Origin: Bacteroidota bacterium
GTDB lineage: Bacteria > Bacteroidota > Ignavibacteria > Kapaibacteriales > Kapaibacteriaceae
DNA length: 64,000 nucleotides
Assembly: GCA_018266735.1 (NCBI GenBank)
Contig: JAFDZT010000004.1
Span: 62,001 to 126,000, forward strand
Direction: 5' to 3'
Position numbers and translations under genes: made by a program. The notes beneath the pieces are model-generated. The model ran no database searches. It saw only the letters and a list, made by a program, of their open reading frames with translations, and was not told the DNA's origin. Below, one piece after another: positions 27,278 to 36,230 of the stretch. Position 1 is the first letter of the stretch. Each line of letters opens with the position of its first letter.

Positions 27278-27293
27278 TTTAGATGAATCTAAA
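27278..27293. promoter_or_regulatory. Palindrome TTTAGATGAATCTAAA, candidate MntR/DtxR operator
   Basis: This perfect 7-2-7 inverted repeat lies in the 112-bp divergent region between pntA1 and mntH. Symmetric AT-rich sites with TTTAG/CTAAA ends resemble those used by DtxR/MntR regulators, and such a regulator is encoded directly after mntH. It is about 50 bp from the predicted starts of both divergent genes. The assignment is inferred from symmetry and context. Confidence 0.45.
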
Positions 27294-27331
27294 TTTTTTA
27301 CGTCCACCGTGTAGTGCCTTCTTCTTCTCGG

Positions 27332-27339
27332 TAGTTTTG
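27332..27339 (+). promoter_or_regulatory. TAnnTTTG promoter element for mntH
   Basis: TAGTTTTG matches the Bacteroidota -7 element and ends 4 nt before the mntH ATG at 27344. The implied transcript start falls at the ATG, so the mRNA could be leaderless. No Shine-Dalgarno sequence lies between the element and the ATG, which agrees with this. Confidence 0.45.
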
Positions 27340-27343
27340 CAGC

Positions 27344-29242
27344 ATGACCAAGCATCCACACCACCCTTCGCTTGAAGAAGTTCATGGCAGCGTGGACACG
27401 CGCATGGCCGGAGGGTTCTGGCGCCGACTCGCCGTGTTCATGGGCCCTGCCTATCTGATCGCCGTTGGCTACATGGACCCGGGTAACTGGGCAACCGACA
27501 TAGCCGGCGGTAGCAAATTCGGTTACTCGCTGCTATGGGTTCTGGTCATGTCGAACATGATCGCCCTCTTGTTGCAATCGTTGAGCGCACGTCTTGGTTT
27601 GGTGCGCCGACTCGATCTTGCACAAGCATCGCGACTCGCCTATCCTCCCTTCGTGAACTACACGTTGTACGGATTGGCAGAGCTGGCCATTGCGGCCACC
27701 GATCTTGCAGAAGTGTTGGGAATGGCCATCGGTATGAATCTTCTCACCGGCCTTCCGTTGTTGTGGTGTGTGGTGATCACGCTTGTCGACACGGTCATCC
27801 TCATGCTCGTGATGCGCGGCAACGTCCGACGTATCGAGTCGATCGTTCTCGGACTGATCACCACCATCGGCATTGCGTTCTTGGTGCAAGTGTTGATGTC
27901 CGAGCCACACCTTCCCACCCTTGCCACAGGCCTCATCCCTTCGCTTGCGAACGACGATGCGTTGTACATCGCCATTGGCATCATCGGTGCAACGGTGATG
28001 CCGCATAATCTCTACTTGCACTCAGCCCTTGTGCAAACGCGATTGTTCTCGCGCACCACAGCGGGGATCAAGGAAGCATTGAAGTTCAACTTCATCGATT
28101 CGGCCGTTGCGTTGAATCTGGCACTCTTCGTGAACGCGGCCATTCTCATCGTTGCGGCCGCGGCCTTTTACACGAACGGTTTGCAGAACGTCACCGACAT
28201 TCAAGATGCGCATCGATTGCTCGCGCCACTGCTCGGGAATTCGGCAGCGCCGATCCTCTTCGCCATTGCCTTGATCGCTTCCGGACAAAGCAGTACCGTG
28301 ACGGGAACACTTGCCGGACAAGTGGTGATGGAAGGCTATCTCGGTCTGCGCATGCGACCATGGATCCGCCGCCTGATCACGCGTAGTGTTGCCATTGTTC
28401 CGGCCGTGATCGTCATCGTCCTGGCGGGCGAACGCGCCGTTGGAGATCTCCTGGTGTTCTCGCAGGTGGTGTTGAGTTTGCAGCTCGGATTTGCCATCAT
28501 TCCGTTGATCCATTTTGTAAGTGACCGACCAACGATGGGCGAACATGCCGTAGGCATGCGAACGAAGATCTTCGCCTGGCTGAGCGCAGCGTTGATCGTT
28601 GGATTGAATGCGCGACTGGTCTATGCAGAGGTGACGTCGTGGATCGGCGGCTCGTCGACGTCCGAACTCGTCGTATGGACCGTTGTTCTGCCATCGTTGA
28701 TCTTCTGCTCTGTGGTCCTTGCTTTCATCACGGTTGTTCCGTTGATGGGCAAACCATGGCGGACACGCGTGGCCATGCCACATGCCGAGGAGCCGACGAC
28801 GATCGACCTATCGGACCTGCAGACGTTCCGACGCGTAGCGGTGACCGTGGACTTCTCTTCTGTGGATCCCAAAGCACTGCGCTCGGCTGTTTCCATGTGC
28901 GATGAGAACAGCACGCTCATTCTGTTGCACGTGGTGGAAACGGCAGGCGCCATGGTCTTGGGCAAGGATGCGTTGGATGCGGAGACGAAGAGCGACTCGC
29001 TGCGACTCGACGCCTATGCCGCACAGATCCAGGCCACGGGTCGACGTACCGAAGTGGTGATCGGTCATGGAAGTCCACGACAGGTCCTTCCCGATCTGAT
29101 CAACGAAGCATCGCCCGATCTCCTGGTGATGGCGGGTCACGGACACTCAGGCATCGGCGATCTCGTCCATGGAGCCACCATCGACGCCGTGCGTCATCGT
29201 ATCACCGTTCCGCTGCTCGTTGTGCAAGGACAAACACCATGA
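27344..29242 (+). CDS. mntH: Nramp-family divalent metal transporter fused to a universal-stress domain
   Basis: The 632-residue protein joins a full Nramp transporter (about residues 1-470, eleven to twelve helices) to a cytoplasmic USP-like domain (about 490-630). The metal-site motifs are DPGNWATDI in helix 1 and VMPHNLYLHS in helix 6, consistent with Mn2+ or Fe2+ uptake driven by protons. The USP part shows VTVDFSSVDPKAL, ILLHVVE and the nucleotide-loop-like MAGHGHSGIGDLVHGATID, so it may bind ATP and regulate transport. It overlaps the downstream mntR by ATGA. Length is about 200 residues more than plain MntH because of the fusion. Confidence 0.93.
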   Translation: MTKHPHHPSLEEVHGSVDTRMAGGFWRRLAVFMGPAYLIAVGYMDPGNWATDIAGGSKFGYSLLWVLVMSNMIALLLQSLSARLGLVRRLDLAQASRLAYPPFVNYTLYGLAELAIAATDLAEVLGMAIGMNLLTGLPLLWCVVITLVDTVILMLVMRGNVRRIESIVLGLITTIGIAFLVQVLMSEPHLPTLATGLIPSLANDDALYIAIGIIGATVMPHNLYLHSALVQTRLFSRTTAGIKEALKFNFIDSAVALNLALFVNAAILIVAAAAFYTNGLQNVTDIQDAHRLLAPLLGNSAAPILFAIALIASGQSSTVTGTLAGQVVMEGYLGLRMRPWIRRLITRSVAIVPAVIVIVLAGERAVGDLLVFSQVVLSLQLGFAIIPLIHFVSDRPTMGEHAVGMRTKIFAWLSAALIVGLNARLVYAEVTSWIGGSSTSELVVWTVVLPSLIFCSVVLAFITVVPLMGKPWRTRVAMPHAEEPTTIDLSDLQTFRRVAVTVDFSSVDPKALRSAVSMCDENSTLILLHVVETAGAMVLGKDALDAETKSDSLRLDAYAAQIQATGRRTEVVIGHGSPRQVLPDLINEASPDLLVMAGHGHSGIGDLVHGATIDAVRHRITVPLLVVQGQTP

Positions 29243-29898
29243 CAAGAACGCTCACACAATCGATGCAGGACTATGTGAAAGTGATCTACGGACTCACGCG
29301 ATCAGGTCCTGCCTCAACGAACGACATCGCTCGTAAACTCTCGGTATCGGCCGCTTCCGTAACGAGCATGATCAAGAAGCTGCACGAACTCAAGCTGGTA
29401 CGACACACCTCGTACCGTGGCGTCGCCCTCTCGCATGCCGGCACGATGGTTGCGCTCGAGATCCTACGTCATCACCGTTTGCTCGAATTGTATTTGAATG
29501 AAGCGCTCGGCTATGCATGGGACGAAGTGCATGCCGAAGCCGAGAAGCTGGAACACCACATCAGCGAAGAGTTCGAGGATCGCATCGCAAAGGTCTTGGG
29601 CGATCCATCGTACGATCCGCACGGAGACCCGATCCCGACAAAGGATGGACGGATGCCGCCCACCGTGAGCGAACGGTTGGCAGATGCCAACATCAATGAA
29701 TCGGTGGTGATCCGCCGGGTGAGTTCACACGATGCGTCCATGCTCCGCATGCTCACATCGCACGGTCTCCTTCTCAACACCACCCTTCGTGTGGCGCTGC
29801 GCGACGCCGACTCCGGCGCTCTCGTGGTGCAGCACGGCAAACGCCGGATCACGCTTGACCGCGAGATCACGGAGAACATTTTCATCGAACGACTCTAG
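29239..29898 (+). CDS. mntR: DtxR/MntR-family metal-dependent transcriptional regulator
   Basis: The 219-residue regulator has an N-terminal winged helix (STNDIARKLSVSAASVTSMIKKL), a metal-binding dimerisation domain (RHHRLLELYLNEALGYAWDEVHAEAEKLEHHIS, with the expected Glu/His ligands) and a C-terminal SH3/FeoA-like domain (about 150-219). That three-domain form is like IdeR/DtxR. With metal bound it should repress the transporter. Its ATG overlaps mntH as ATGA, and the palindrome upstream of mntH is a candidate operator. Mn2+ or Fe2+ specificity cannot be settled by eye. Confidence 0.9.
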   Translation: MTRTLTQSMQDYVKVIYGLTRSGPASTNDIARKLSVSAASVTSMIKKLHELKLVRHTSYRGVALSHAGTMVALEILRHHRLLELYLNEALGYAWDEVHAEAEKLEHHISEEFEDRIAKVLGDPSYDPHGDPIPTKDGRMPPTVSERLADANINESVVIRRVSSHDASMLRMLTSHGLLLNTTLRVALRDADSGALVVQHGKRRITLDREITENIFIERL

Positions 29899-29904
29899 GA
29901 ACAC

Positions 29905-32310
29905 ATGGCACGAGATCTTTCAAGACTCGCCACATTACGCGAGGACATCGTAAGCGTCCTCAAAGAAACACCAGGCCCGATCCAACTCATCGACCTCTCC
30001 AAGCGACTGCGCATTCGCTCTGAATCCGACGACTACGAATACCTTCGACATGTACTCAATACCATGGCCGACGAGGGCATTATCTCCCGTCAGTCACGTC
30101 GGCGGTTCGCCCTTGCGGAACGTCCAAGCGAAGGATTCACCGGAACGCTGCATATCTATCACGAAGCCGCCTCCGTCACCACCGACGATGCGGACTTCCC
30201 CACCATCATCATCAAGCGACAGAATCTTGCGAACGCACTCGATGGCGACATCGTGCTCGTACGACCGCTCGCCATACGCGAAGGCAAGAAGATCCGCGGT
30301 GAGGTGGTACGCGTGCTCGAGCGCTCCGCCACGCCCATCAGCGGCACCATAGAATTCGACGGGAGCTTCTACTACCTGATCCCCGACGAGGCCAAGCATC
30401 TTGTCGACTTTCTGATCGCCGAAAAGAATCTCAACGGCGCAAAACCGGGCGACAAAGTACTTGGTGCCTTTGTGCGCTGGGAACATGAGAATGCAAGTCC
30501 TGAGGCATCCATCACCGAAGTGCTCGGCAAGAGCGGCTCGGCCAACGTGGAGTTTGAGGCCATCCTCAAGGAGTTCCGACTCCCTGCCTCCTTCCCGCCT
30601 TCCATCGAAGAAGAAGCCGCAGCGGCCCTCCCGCCGCCGGCAAACGGGAAGGCACCGGCGGGTCGGACCGATCTGCGAAAGACCGTTGTAGTGACGATCG
30701 ATCCGGACGATGCACGCGACTTCGACGATGCGCTGTCGCTCCGTCATACCTCGGCAGGACACGTTGAACTCGGTGTCCACATCGCCGATGTATCGCATTA
30801 CGTGAACGAGGGAACGGCTCTCGATCGCGAAGCATTGAAGCGCGGCAATTCCACGTATCTCGTCGATCGTGTCGTGCCCATGCTTCCCGAGCATCTGTCG
30901 AACAACATCTGTTCGCTCGTCCCGCACAAACCGCGCTTCACGTTCTCTGTGTTCATGGAGTTCTCGCCAACGGGCATGTTGCGTTCCTATCGCATTGAAG
31001 AGAGCATCATCAAGAGCACGCGCCGGTTCACGTATGGCGAGGTGCAAGAGATCTTGGACGGCGCCGATGGCGATCATGCAGAACTCTTGCGCGATCTGCA
31101 CAAGCTTGCACGCGTGCTCAACAAGCAACGCATGAAGAGTGGCGGTGTCGATTTCGAAACACAAGAGATCAAGTTCCTGCTCGACGAGAACAAGCAGCCG
31201 ATCACGGCCGTTGTGAAGTCGCGCACCGATGCAACATCCCTCGTCGAGGAATGCATGCTGGCAGCCAACAAGACCGTGGCCGAGCATTTGAAGACGCTGC
31301 AAAAAAAGTGGAAGACCAAAGAGCTTCCGCCCTATGTGTATCGCATTCACGAGGAGCCGGAACCTGATAAGCTTGCCGATGCCGTGGCCGTGATCCGCGC
31401 ACTTGGGATCAATGTTCCGTCGCGTAAGCTCGGACCAACAGATCTGAACGCCATTCTCATGCAGGCCAAGGACCGTGCGGATAAACAAGTGATCCACTCG
31501 TTGTTGTTGCGATCGATGTCAAAGGCCGTGTATGCAGAGTTCAATGTTGGACACTACGGACTTGGCTTCCGCGAATACGCGCACTTCACGTCACCCATCC
31601 GTCGCTACCCCGATCTCTATGTGCACCGCGCCTTGAAGGAGTATGCGAAGGGGCAGCCCAGTGAAACACGCTGGAAAGAAATGCTCGCACGCGCCGGTCG
31701 TGTGGCCGATCACACCTCGCTCACCGAACGTGCAAGCGTCGACGCAGAGCGTGCGTCGAACAAACTCGCCCAAGTGATCCTCTGTCGTGAGCACCTTGGT
31801 GAAGAGCACGATGGCATCATCACGGGCGTGACGAACTTCGGCATCTTCGTGATGGTGAAGCAGTTCATGGTGGAAGGGCTTGTGCACATCCGCGATCTCA
31901 CCGATGACTATTACTTCTTCGATGAGAAGCGCTATCGCTTGGTGGGCAAGCGTACACATCGCACGTTCCAGTTCGGCACCGAGATCCGTATCAAGATCGT
32001 CAAGGCCAACGTCGAGAAGCGCACCATCGATTTCATGCTGGTGAAGTCGATGGCACCTGAAGGAGAGATCTCACCACAACGCCCACAACGCGAACAGGAA
32101 CAACGCTCGTCGAAGCGCGGACGTCAACCGTCAGCGGCATCACCACGTCCAGCGAAACCATCGGCGCCATCACAAGCACCAGCTGCAAAGAAGTCAGCCA
32201 ACGCAAAGAAAGCAACAGGCGCAACGAACCGTCCGGCGTCCAAGAAGACATCCGAGGGGAAGAAGAGATCTGGCAGGGTGGAAGGGAAAAGGCGAGGGAG
32301 GGAGTCGTAA
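29905..32310 (+). CDS. rnr: Ribonuclease R
   Basis: The 801-residue 3'-to-5' exoribonuclease has a winged-helix start, two cold-shock domains (about 75-235), an RNB catalytic domain with the Mg2+-binding TIDPDDARDFDDALSL (near residue 264), and an S1 domain (about 632-712). It ends in a basic, Ala/Pro/Ser/Lys-rich tail (713-801). Such tails help RNase R bind and unwind structured RNA. The tail is low-complexity and codes for repeated AAK/PAK-type stretches. It starts 6 bp after mntR, so it may share the metal-uptake transcript. Confidence 0.96.
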   Translation: MARDLSRLATLREDIVSVLKETPGPIQLIDLSKRLRIRSESDDYEYLRHVLNTMADEGIISRQSRRRFALAERPSEGFTGTLHIYHEAASVTTDDADFPTIIIKRQNLANALDGDIVLVRPLAIREGKKIRGEVVRVLERSATPISGTIEFDGSFYYLIPDEAKHLVDFLIAEKNLNGAKPGDKVLGAFVRWEHENASPEASITEVLGKSGSANVEFEAILKEFRLPASFPPSIEEEAAAALPPPANGKAPAGRTDLRKTVVVTIDPDDARDFDDALSLRHTSAGHVELGVHIADVSHYVNEGTALDREALKRGNSTYLVDRVVPMLPEHLSNNICSLVPHKPRFTFSVFMEFSPTGMLRSYRIEESIIKSTRRFTYGEVQEILDGADGDHAELLRDLHKLARVLNKQRMKSGGVDFETQEIKFLLDENKQPITAVVKSRTDATSLVEECMLAANKTVAEHLKTLQKKWKTKELPPYVYRIHEEPEPDKLADAVAVIRALGINVPSRKLGPTDLNAILMQAKDRADKQVIHSLLLRSMSKAVYAEFNVGHYGLGFREYAHFTSPIRRYPDLYVHRALKEYAKGQPSETRWKEMLARAGRVADHTSLTERASVDAERASNKLAQVILCREHLGEEHDGIITGVTNFGIFVMVKQFMVEGLVHIRDLTDDYYFFDEKRYRLVGKRTHRTFQFGTEIRIKIVKANVEKRTIDFMLVKSMAPEGEISPQRPQREQEQRSSKRGRQPSAASPRPAKPSAPSQAPAAKKSANAKKATGATNRPASKKTSEGKKRSGRVEGKRRGRES

Positions 32311-32326
32311 GCGGAGAGTCGGCCTA

Positions 32327-32361
32327 GGGCACGCTGGATGTAGTGCGAATCCAACGTGCCC
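32327..32361. terminator. Hairpin between convergent rnr and outer-membrane protein genes
   Basis: GGGCACG (32327-32333) pairs with CGTGCCC (32355-32361), and after one mismatch TGGAT pairs with ATCCA, giving a 13-position stem with a 9-nt loop. A second stem pairs CCCTGACC (32367-32374) with GGTCAGGG (32400-32407), and an alternative pairs CTCCCC with GGGGAG inside it. The convergent position fits a bidirectional terminator, but there is no U-rich run, so it may be factor-assisted. Confidence 0.5.
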
Positions 32362-32401
32362 CACTCCCCTGACCGCTTAATAGGGGAGCAATATACAAAG
32401 G

Positions 32402-35227
32402 TCAGGGAGTTCCGGTGCCAGTGAAACTGCGAATGTTGTACGAAAATGTCAACAATGCATAGCGCTGCAGGATGTTCGACTGGCTGTCTTGTGTGTACGT
32501 ATCCGATACTGACCGAGAAATACTGGTGTTCTGTTTCAGGATATCGTTCACCATGAAGCGCACTTCTGCACGATCGTTCTCAAGGAACTTGTAGGCAAGG
32601 CCGGCATTCCAGATCACGGGGCTCATGCTGTAGCCCTCTGAATACCCGCTCGTCAGAGAGTTCGACACATCGCTCGAGACCACCAGGCCACCAACCATGC
32701 GCCAGTTCAGCTTGGCACGTGTAATGGCGTTGAGATACGTCGCATCACGTTGTGCTTCGACCGAATTGCGCACCCAGCTCTGCGTCCACATGGTCGACAC
32801 TGTAAAGTCGACGTTCTCGCTGATATTACTCGAGACCACCACACCGGCCATGAACGATGGATTGTTGGCCACGTTCAACACGCCGTTGATGTAGCCCGGT
32901 GTGCGTGTGTAGGAGATCGATCCGGTGAGATTGACGTTCGACGAGATGAGCGACCACGGAATGCCGTAGGCGAAATACGACCGTGCGCTCACGTATCCGT
33001 CCACGTTCACCGGCTTCGTGATCTGTCCGCCACGCGGCAACAGCACACCCGGTGCGACCAACGTGTCGTTCGCCGCGATGAGCACGGAGTTGCCGATGTA
33101 GTCGAACGTGTACTGTCCCATGACCATGGCAAAGAAGCTCGTCCCCGAAGCAACATCGGCCGCAGAGTAGCGCATGAAGAAGTTGTGGGTGTAGTCTTGC
33201 CGAAGTGAGGGATCACCTGCGGTGAGCTGTACCGGATTCGTGTTGTTGATCACACCTTGGAGTTGATCGACAGTGGGCGACGATGTGCGTGTGCGATACG
33301 AAAGACGAATGTTCTTGTCCGTGGTGAACGTCCACCGTGCCGAGAGGCTTGGAAGAATGTTCCGGAACGAGCGCTGGAGCGAGCCAACAACGGGGAACTG
33401 CTGATCGTTGCTCAGATCCGAATACTGGAACGAAACGCCCACTTCGTAATCGAACGGCTTCGTCACGTAGCGGTACGAAGGCTGGAAGGAGTATGTGCTA
33501 TACTGACTCTTGAAGGTGTTCGTGAGCGTCGTGTCGAGCTGTGTGAGCGCCTGTCCTGCAACAGCCGGGACGTACGTGCGTTTGTCAGACTCGCTTTCGG
33601 TGATGCTTGCATTGCCGGTAAGGACCAGCGTGCTCGTTGAATCGAAGGGCTCGGTGTAGGTGATGTTCGGAGCAACGTTCCATCCCGATTTCGCAAGGTC
33701 GGAGCGCTGAATGATCGTATCGGCGATGAGCGTGTCGGGGTACACGGCACTGATCGACTTCAGTGAGTTATCGCCGGAGTTCTTGTTCACGTTCACACTC
33801 ACGTTCGTCGAGAACGTCCGACCAAGCGTCTTGAAGGCATAGCGATACAACAGATCGTTCGTCAGATTGTAGCCATCGATCGATGATCCATAGAGATTCG
33901 CCGTCTTGCTTTGTGGCGATGCGTCGAGACTGTTCACACCGATCGTCGCACCGTTCCCGTTGTTCACTTGCAATGTTCCACGCGGACGCCACACGATGCT
34001 GTTCGACGAGTCGATGCGCGCTTCGATCTTGGCATTCAATCGATGGTTCACATTCTTCGCACTGCTGTTCGCAGCTTCGTTGTACTGCTGTCCGGACGGG
34101 ATCACATAGGCACGATTCGAATTCGTCGACGCCTCGTTATCCGACCAGTTGAAGAAGTAGCTCGCCGTTGCATCCACGGCCGAACCCCACTTATCGGTGT
34201 AGTTCACACCAAGCGCATGTGTGGTGGAGATCCCGTTCTTCTGGTCCACGAAGAAATCGCCGATCCCTCCTGCCCCGCCGCCACCGCCGCCCATCATGCG
34301 TTGCGCGCCACCACCGCCGGACGCCGCGCCAAAACGTCGCATCATCTGCATGCCCGGACCACCACTTCCGCCGCCCATTGCGCCAAGGATATCGTCGAGC
34401 GAGAAGTTCTGTTCGTTGATGTTGTTCGATTGAAAGAGCAGGGTCACGCGCTGATCGCCACCGAATGAATTCAACGTTGCGGCCGCCTTGTATCGGTCCG
34501 TCGACCCATAGCCGACCGTGGCCTTGCCGAACAGACCATTGCGCATCCCCTTCTTCGTGGTGATGTTCATCGTCTTGCGGGCATTGGCATCGGTGATGCC
34601 GGCGAAGCGTGCTTGATCGCTGCTCTGGTCGAAGATCTGCACCTTGTCCACCATCTCTGCCGGAAGGTTGCGCAAGGCCGCATTGGGATCGTCACCAAAG
34701 AACTGACGTCCATCCACCAGCACTTGCTGTACCTGCTCCCCTTGCGCCTGCACACGTCCGTCCTGGATGGTGATGCCCGGCATCTTCTGCACCAGATCTT
34801 CCGTCGACGCATCCTTCGATGCCTTGAAGGCCGCAGCGTTCATCTCCACCGTATCACCGCGTTGTTGCATGGCGGTCACCTTCGCTTCAACCAGCACTTC
34901 CTTGCTCTGCACAGTATCCATGCGCATGCGAACCACCACCATCGTATCGGTTGCCGAGACTTGGACAGTGTTCTTGTGATACCCCACAGAGGTGACGTGG
35001 AACTCGTAGGCAACATCGCGCAGCCCTGCCACCTTGAACCTTCCGTTCGTCCCTGCATTGGCGCCGGTGCGGATCACCGTGTCGCCCGGAAACGTCACGA
35101 CAACACGTGCACCGGCAACGGCAGCGCGTGTTGAGGCATCGAGCACGACGCCGTTCACGGTACGCGTTTGTGCAAACAGGAAGATCGAAGGGATGAGAAG
35201 GAGAAGAAGGAGGGAGGGATACTTCAT
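32402..35227 (-). CDS. TonB-dependent-receptor-like outer-membrane beta-barrel protein (OMP_b-brl_3 type)
   Basis: The 941-residue protein begins with a signal peptide, then a carboxypeptidase-regulatory-like domain (VNGVVLDASTRAAVAGARVV, residues 22-105). A plug-like region follows (MPGITIQDGRVQAQGEQVQQVLVDGRQFFGDDPNAALRNLP) and a large barrel. Around residues 285-320 there is a Gly/Met/Arg-rich loop with runs of four to six Gly (GGGGAQRMM, GGGGGGAGG). This architecture is typical of Bacteroidota TonB-dependent proteins without a clear substrate. No SusD gene is adjacent. A stem-loop at 35248-35276 separates it from the upstream nlpC-type gene. Confidence 0.88.
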   Translation of the reverse strand: MKYPSLLLLLLIPSIFLFAQTRTVNGVVLDASTRAAVAGARVVVTFPGDTVIRTGANAGTNGRFKVAGLRDVAYEFHVTSVGYHKNTVQVSATDTMVVVRMRMDTVQSKEVLVEAKVTAMQQRGDTVEMNAAAFKASKDASTEDLVQKMPGITIQDGRVQAQGEQVQQVLVDGRQFFGDDPNAALRNLPAEMVDKVQIFDQSSDQARFAGITDANARKTMNITTKKGMRNGLFGKATVGYGSTDRYKAAATLNSFGGDQRVTLLFQSNNINEQNFSLDDILGAMGGGSGGPGMQMMRRFGAASGGGGAQRMMGGGGGGAGGIGDFFVDQKNGISTTHALGVNYTDKWGSAVDATASYFFNWSDNEASTNSNRAYVIPSGQQYNEAANSSAKNVNHRLNAKIEARIDSSNSIVWRPRGTLQVNNGNGATIGVNSLDASPQSKTANLYGSSIDGYNLTNDLLYRYAFKTLGRTFSTNVSVNVNKNSGDNSLKSISAVYPDTLIADTIIQRSDLAKSGWNVAPNITYTEPFDSTSTLVLTGNASITESESDKRTYVPAVAGQALTQLDTTLTNTFKSQYSTYSFQPSYRYVTKPFDYEVGVSFQYSDLSNDQQFPVVGSLQRSFRNILPSLSARWTFTTDKNIRLSYRTRTSSPTVDQLQGVINNTNPVQLTAGDPSLRQDYTHNFFMRYSAADVASGTSFFAMVMGQYTFDYIGNSVLIAANDTLVAPGVLLPRGGQITKPVNVDGYVSARSYFAYGIPWSLISSNVNLTGSISYTRTPGYINGVLNVANNPSFMAGVVVSSNISENVDFTVSTMWTQSWVRNSVEAQRDATYLNAITRAKLNWRMVGGLVVSSDVSNSLTSGYSEGYSMSPVIWNAGLAYKFLENDRAEVRFMVNDILKQNTSISRSVSDTYTQDSQSNILQRYALLTFSYNIRSFTGTGTP

Positions 35228-35247
35228 AGCAGCGCTGAAACGAACAA

Positions 35248-35276
35248 CCCCCGTCCATGGTTTAAATGGGCGGGGG
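35248..35276 (-). terminator. Stem-loop terminator after the NlpC/P60 gene
   Basis: CCCCCGTCCAT (35248-35258) pairs with ATGGGCGGGGG (35266-35276) around a 7-nt loop with one G-U pair. Read on the minus strand the stem is followed by TTGTTCGTTT, a partly U-rich tail. It lies 35 bp after the NlpC/P60 stop and just before the start of the outer-membrane protein gene, so it should separate the two transcripts. Confidence 0.6.
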
Positions 35277-35311
35277 CGTTCAAGAATATTTGACGATCGG
35301 ACAGCCGGAGA

Positions 35312-36193
35312 TCAGTTCGTGGTGGTCGTGTCGGTGGTGTGGGCAAGACGTGCGATGTCTTGTTCCGTCATCCGACGTGCGCCGATAAGGCGCTTGCTGT
35401 AGTACGTGCTCTCGAGCGATGAGATCGTTACACCGTAGCGTGAGCTTGCGTGTGCGAACAGATTATCGCCAAGGTAGATACCAACGTGTGAGACGTAGGC
35501 GTGGCGACGTGTGTGGAAGAACACCAGGTCACCGAATTGCAGTTGGGATCGGCGGTTGATCGAAGAGCCAACACCGATCTGTGCTGCTGCCGTGCGTGGG
35601 AGTTCCACTCCTGCAGAGGCGGCATAGATCGTGCGAGTGAAGGCTGAGCAATCGATACCGGAGCGCGCTGTTCCACCAAAGTCGTAGCGAGTACCCAGCC
35701 AGTCCATGATGTTGTCCACCATTTTCTGTTTTTCGATCCCACCTTCTGTGGTCTCGATCGGGCCGTCGTCTACGTAGCGGAGCCAAAGTGAGCGGAAGGC
35801 TTCGATGTCAACGGAGACATCGTCTTCCTTTTCGAGTTCGGCGATGTCTTCGCCTTCGTCTACAGAACCTGGGGGAGCAGTGATCGTTTCGATCACCATT
35901 TCACCGTCGCCTGCAACGATCCGGTCTGCGAGTTCCGTGGACTCATTCGGCTTGGTGGATTCGATCCCGACCATGCGGGCGAGTTCTTCGCTCCGCGTCC
36001 GAACAAGTTCCATGGCCTGTCGTTTTCCCTCTGCGCGAGCAGCGGGAGAACACTTCGATTTCTTGGCTTTGCGTGAATGTTTACGTGATGTCTTATGCTT
36101 TGGTCTTGCGTCAACGGTCGTTGGTGTGATGAACGAGATCGTCACAAGAGCCAGAAGCGCCGTGCAGAACAATGACAGTTGTTTTGTCACCAT
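35312..36193 (-). CDS. Secreted NlpC/P60-family cysteine peptidase (cell-wall hydrolase)
   Basis: The 293-residue product has a signal peptide, a strongly basic segment (residues 29-50, rich in Lys/Arg/Ser/His), an acidic middle, and a C-terminal NlpC/P60 domain. The catalytic Cys is in GIDCSAFTRTIY, the His in SHVGIYLGDNLFAHASS, and the GDLVFF motif is present. It should cleave peptide cross-links or stems in peptidoglycan. The start at 36193 is chosen because GGAG lies just upstream and the signal peptide follows directly. It begins 38 bp after the stop of the solute-binding lipoprotein gene. Confidence 0.9.
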   Translation of the reverse strand: MVTKQLSLFCTALLALVTISFITPTTVDARPKHKTSRKHSRKAKKSKCSPAARAEGKRQAMELVRTRSEELARMVGIESTKPNESTELADRIVAGDGEMVIETITAPPGSVDEGEDIAELEKEDDVSVDIEAFRSLWLRYVDDGPIETTEGGIEKQKMVDNIMDWLGTRYDFGGTARSGIDCSAFTRTIYAASAGVELPRTAAAQIGVGSSINRRSQLQFGDLVFFHTRRHAYVSHVGIYLGDNLFAHASSRYGVTISSLESTYYSKRLIGARRMTEQDIARLAHTTDTTTTN

Positions 36194-36230
36194 AGTACAC
36201 TCCTGTTTGTGATGGACAAAGGCCGATCGA

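Noticed and set aside
30094-31497. 467-codon minus-strand open frame inside rnr
   Set aside because: It lies wholly opposite an intact RNase R with all motifs. Long antisense frames arise from this codon usage.
34260-34390. Possible CRISPR-like or coding repeat
   Set aside because: The repetition comes from Gly/Met codons inside the beta-barrel gene; there are no conserved repeats with unique spacers.
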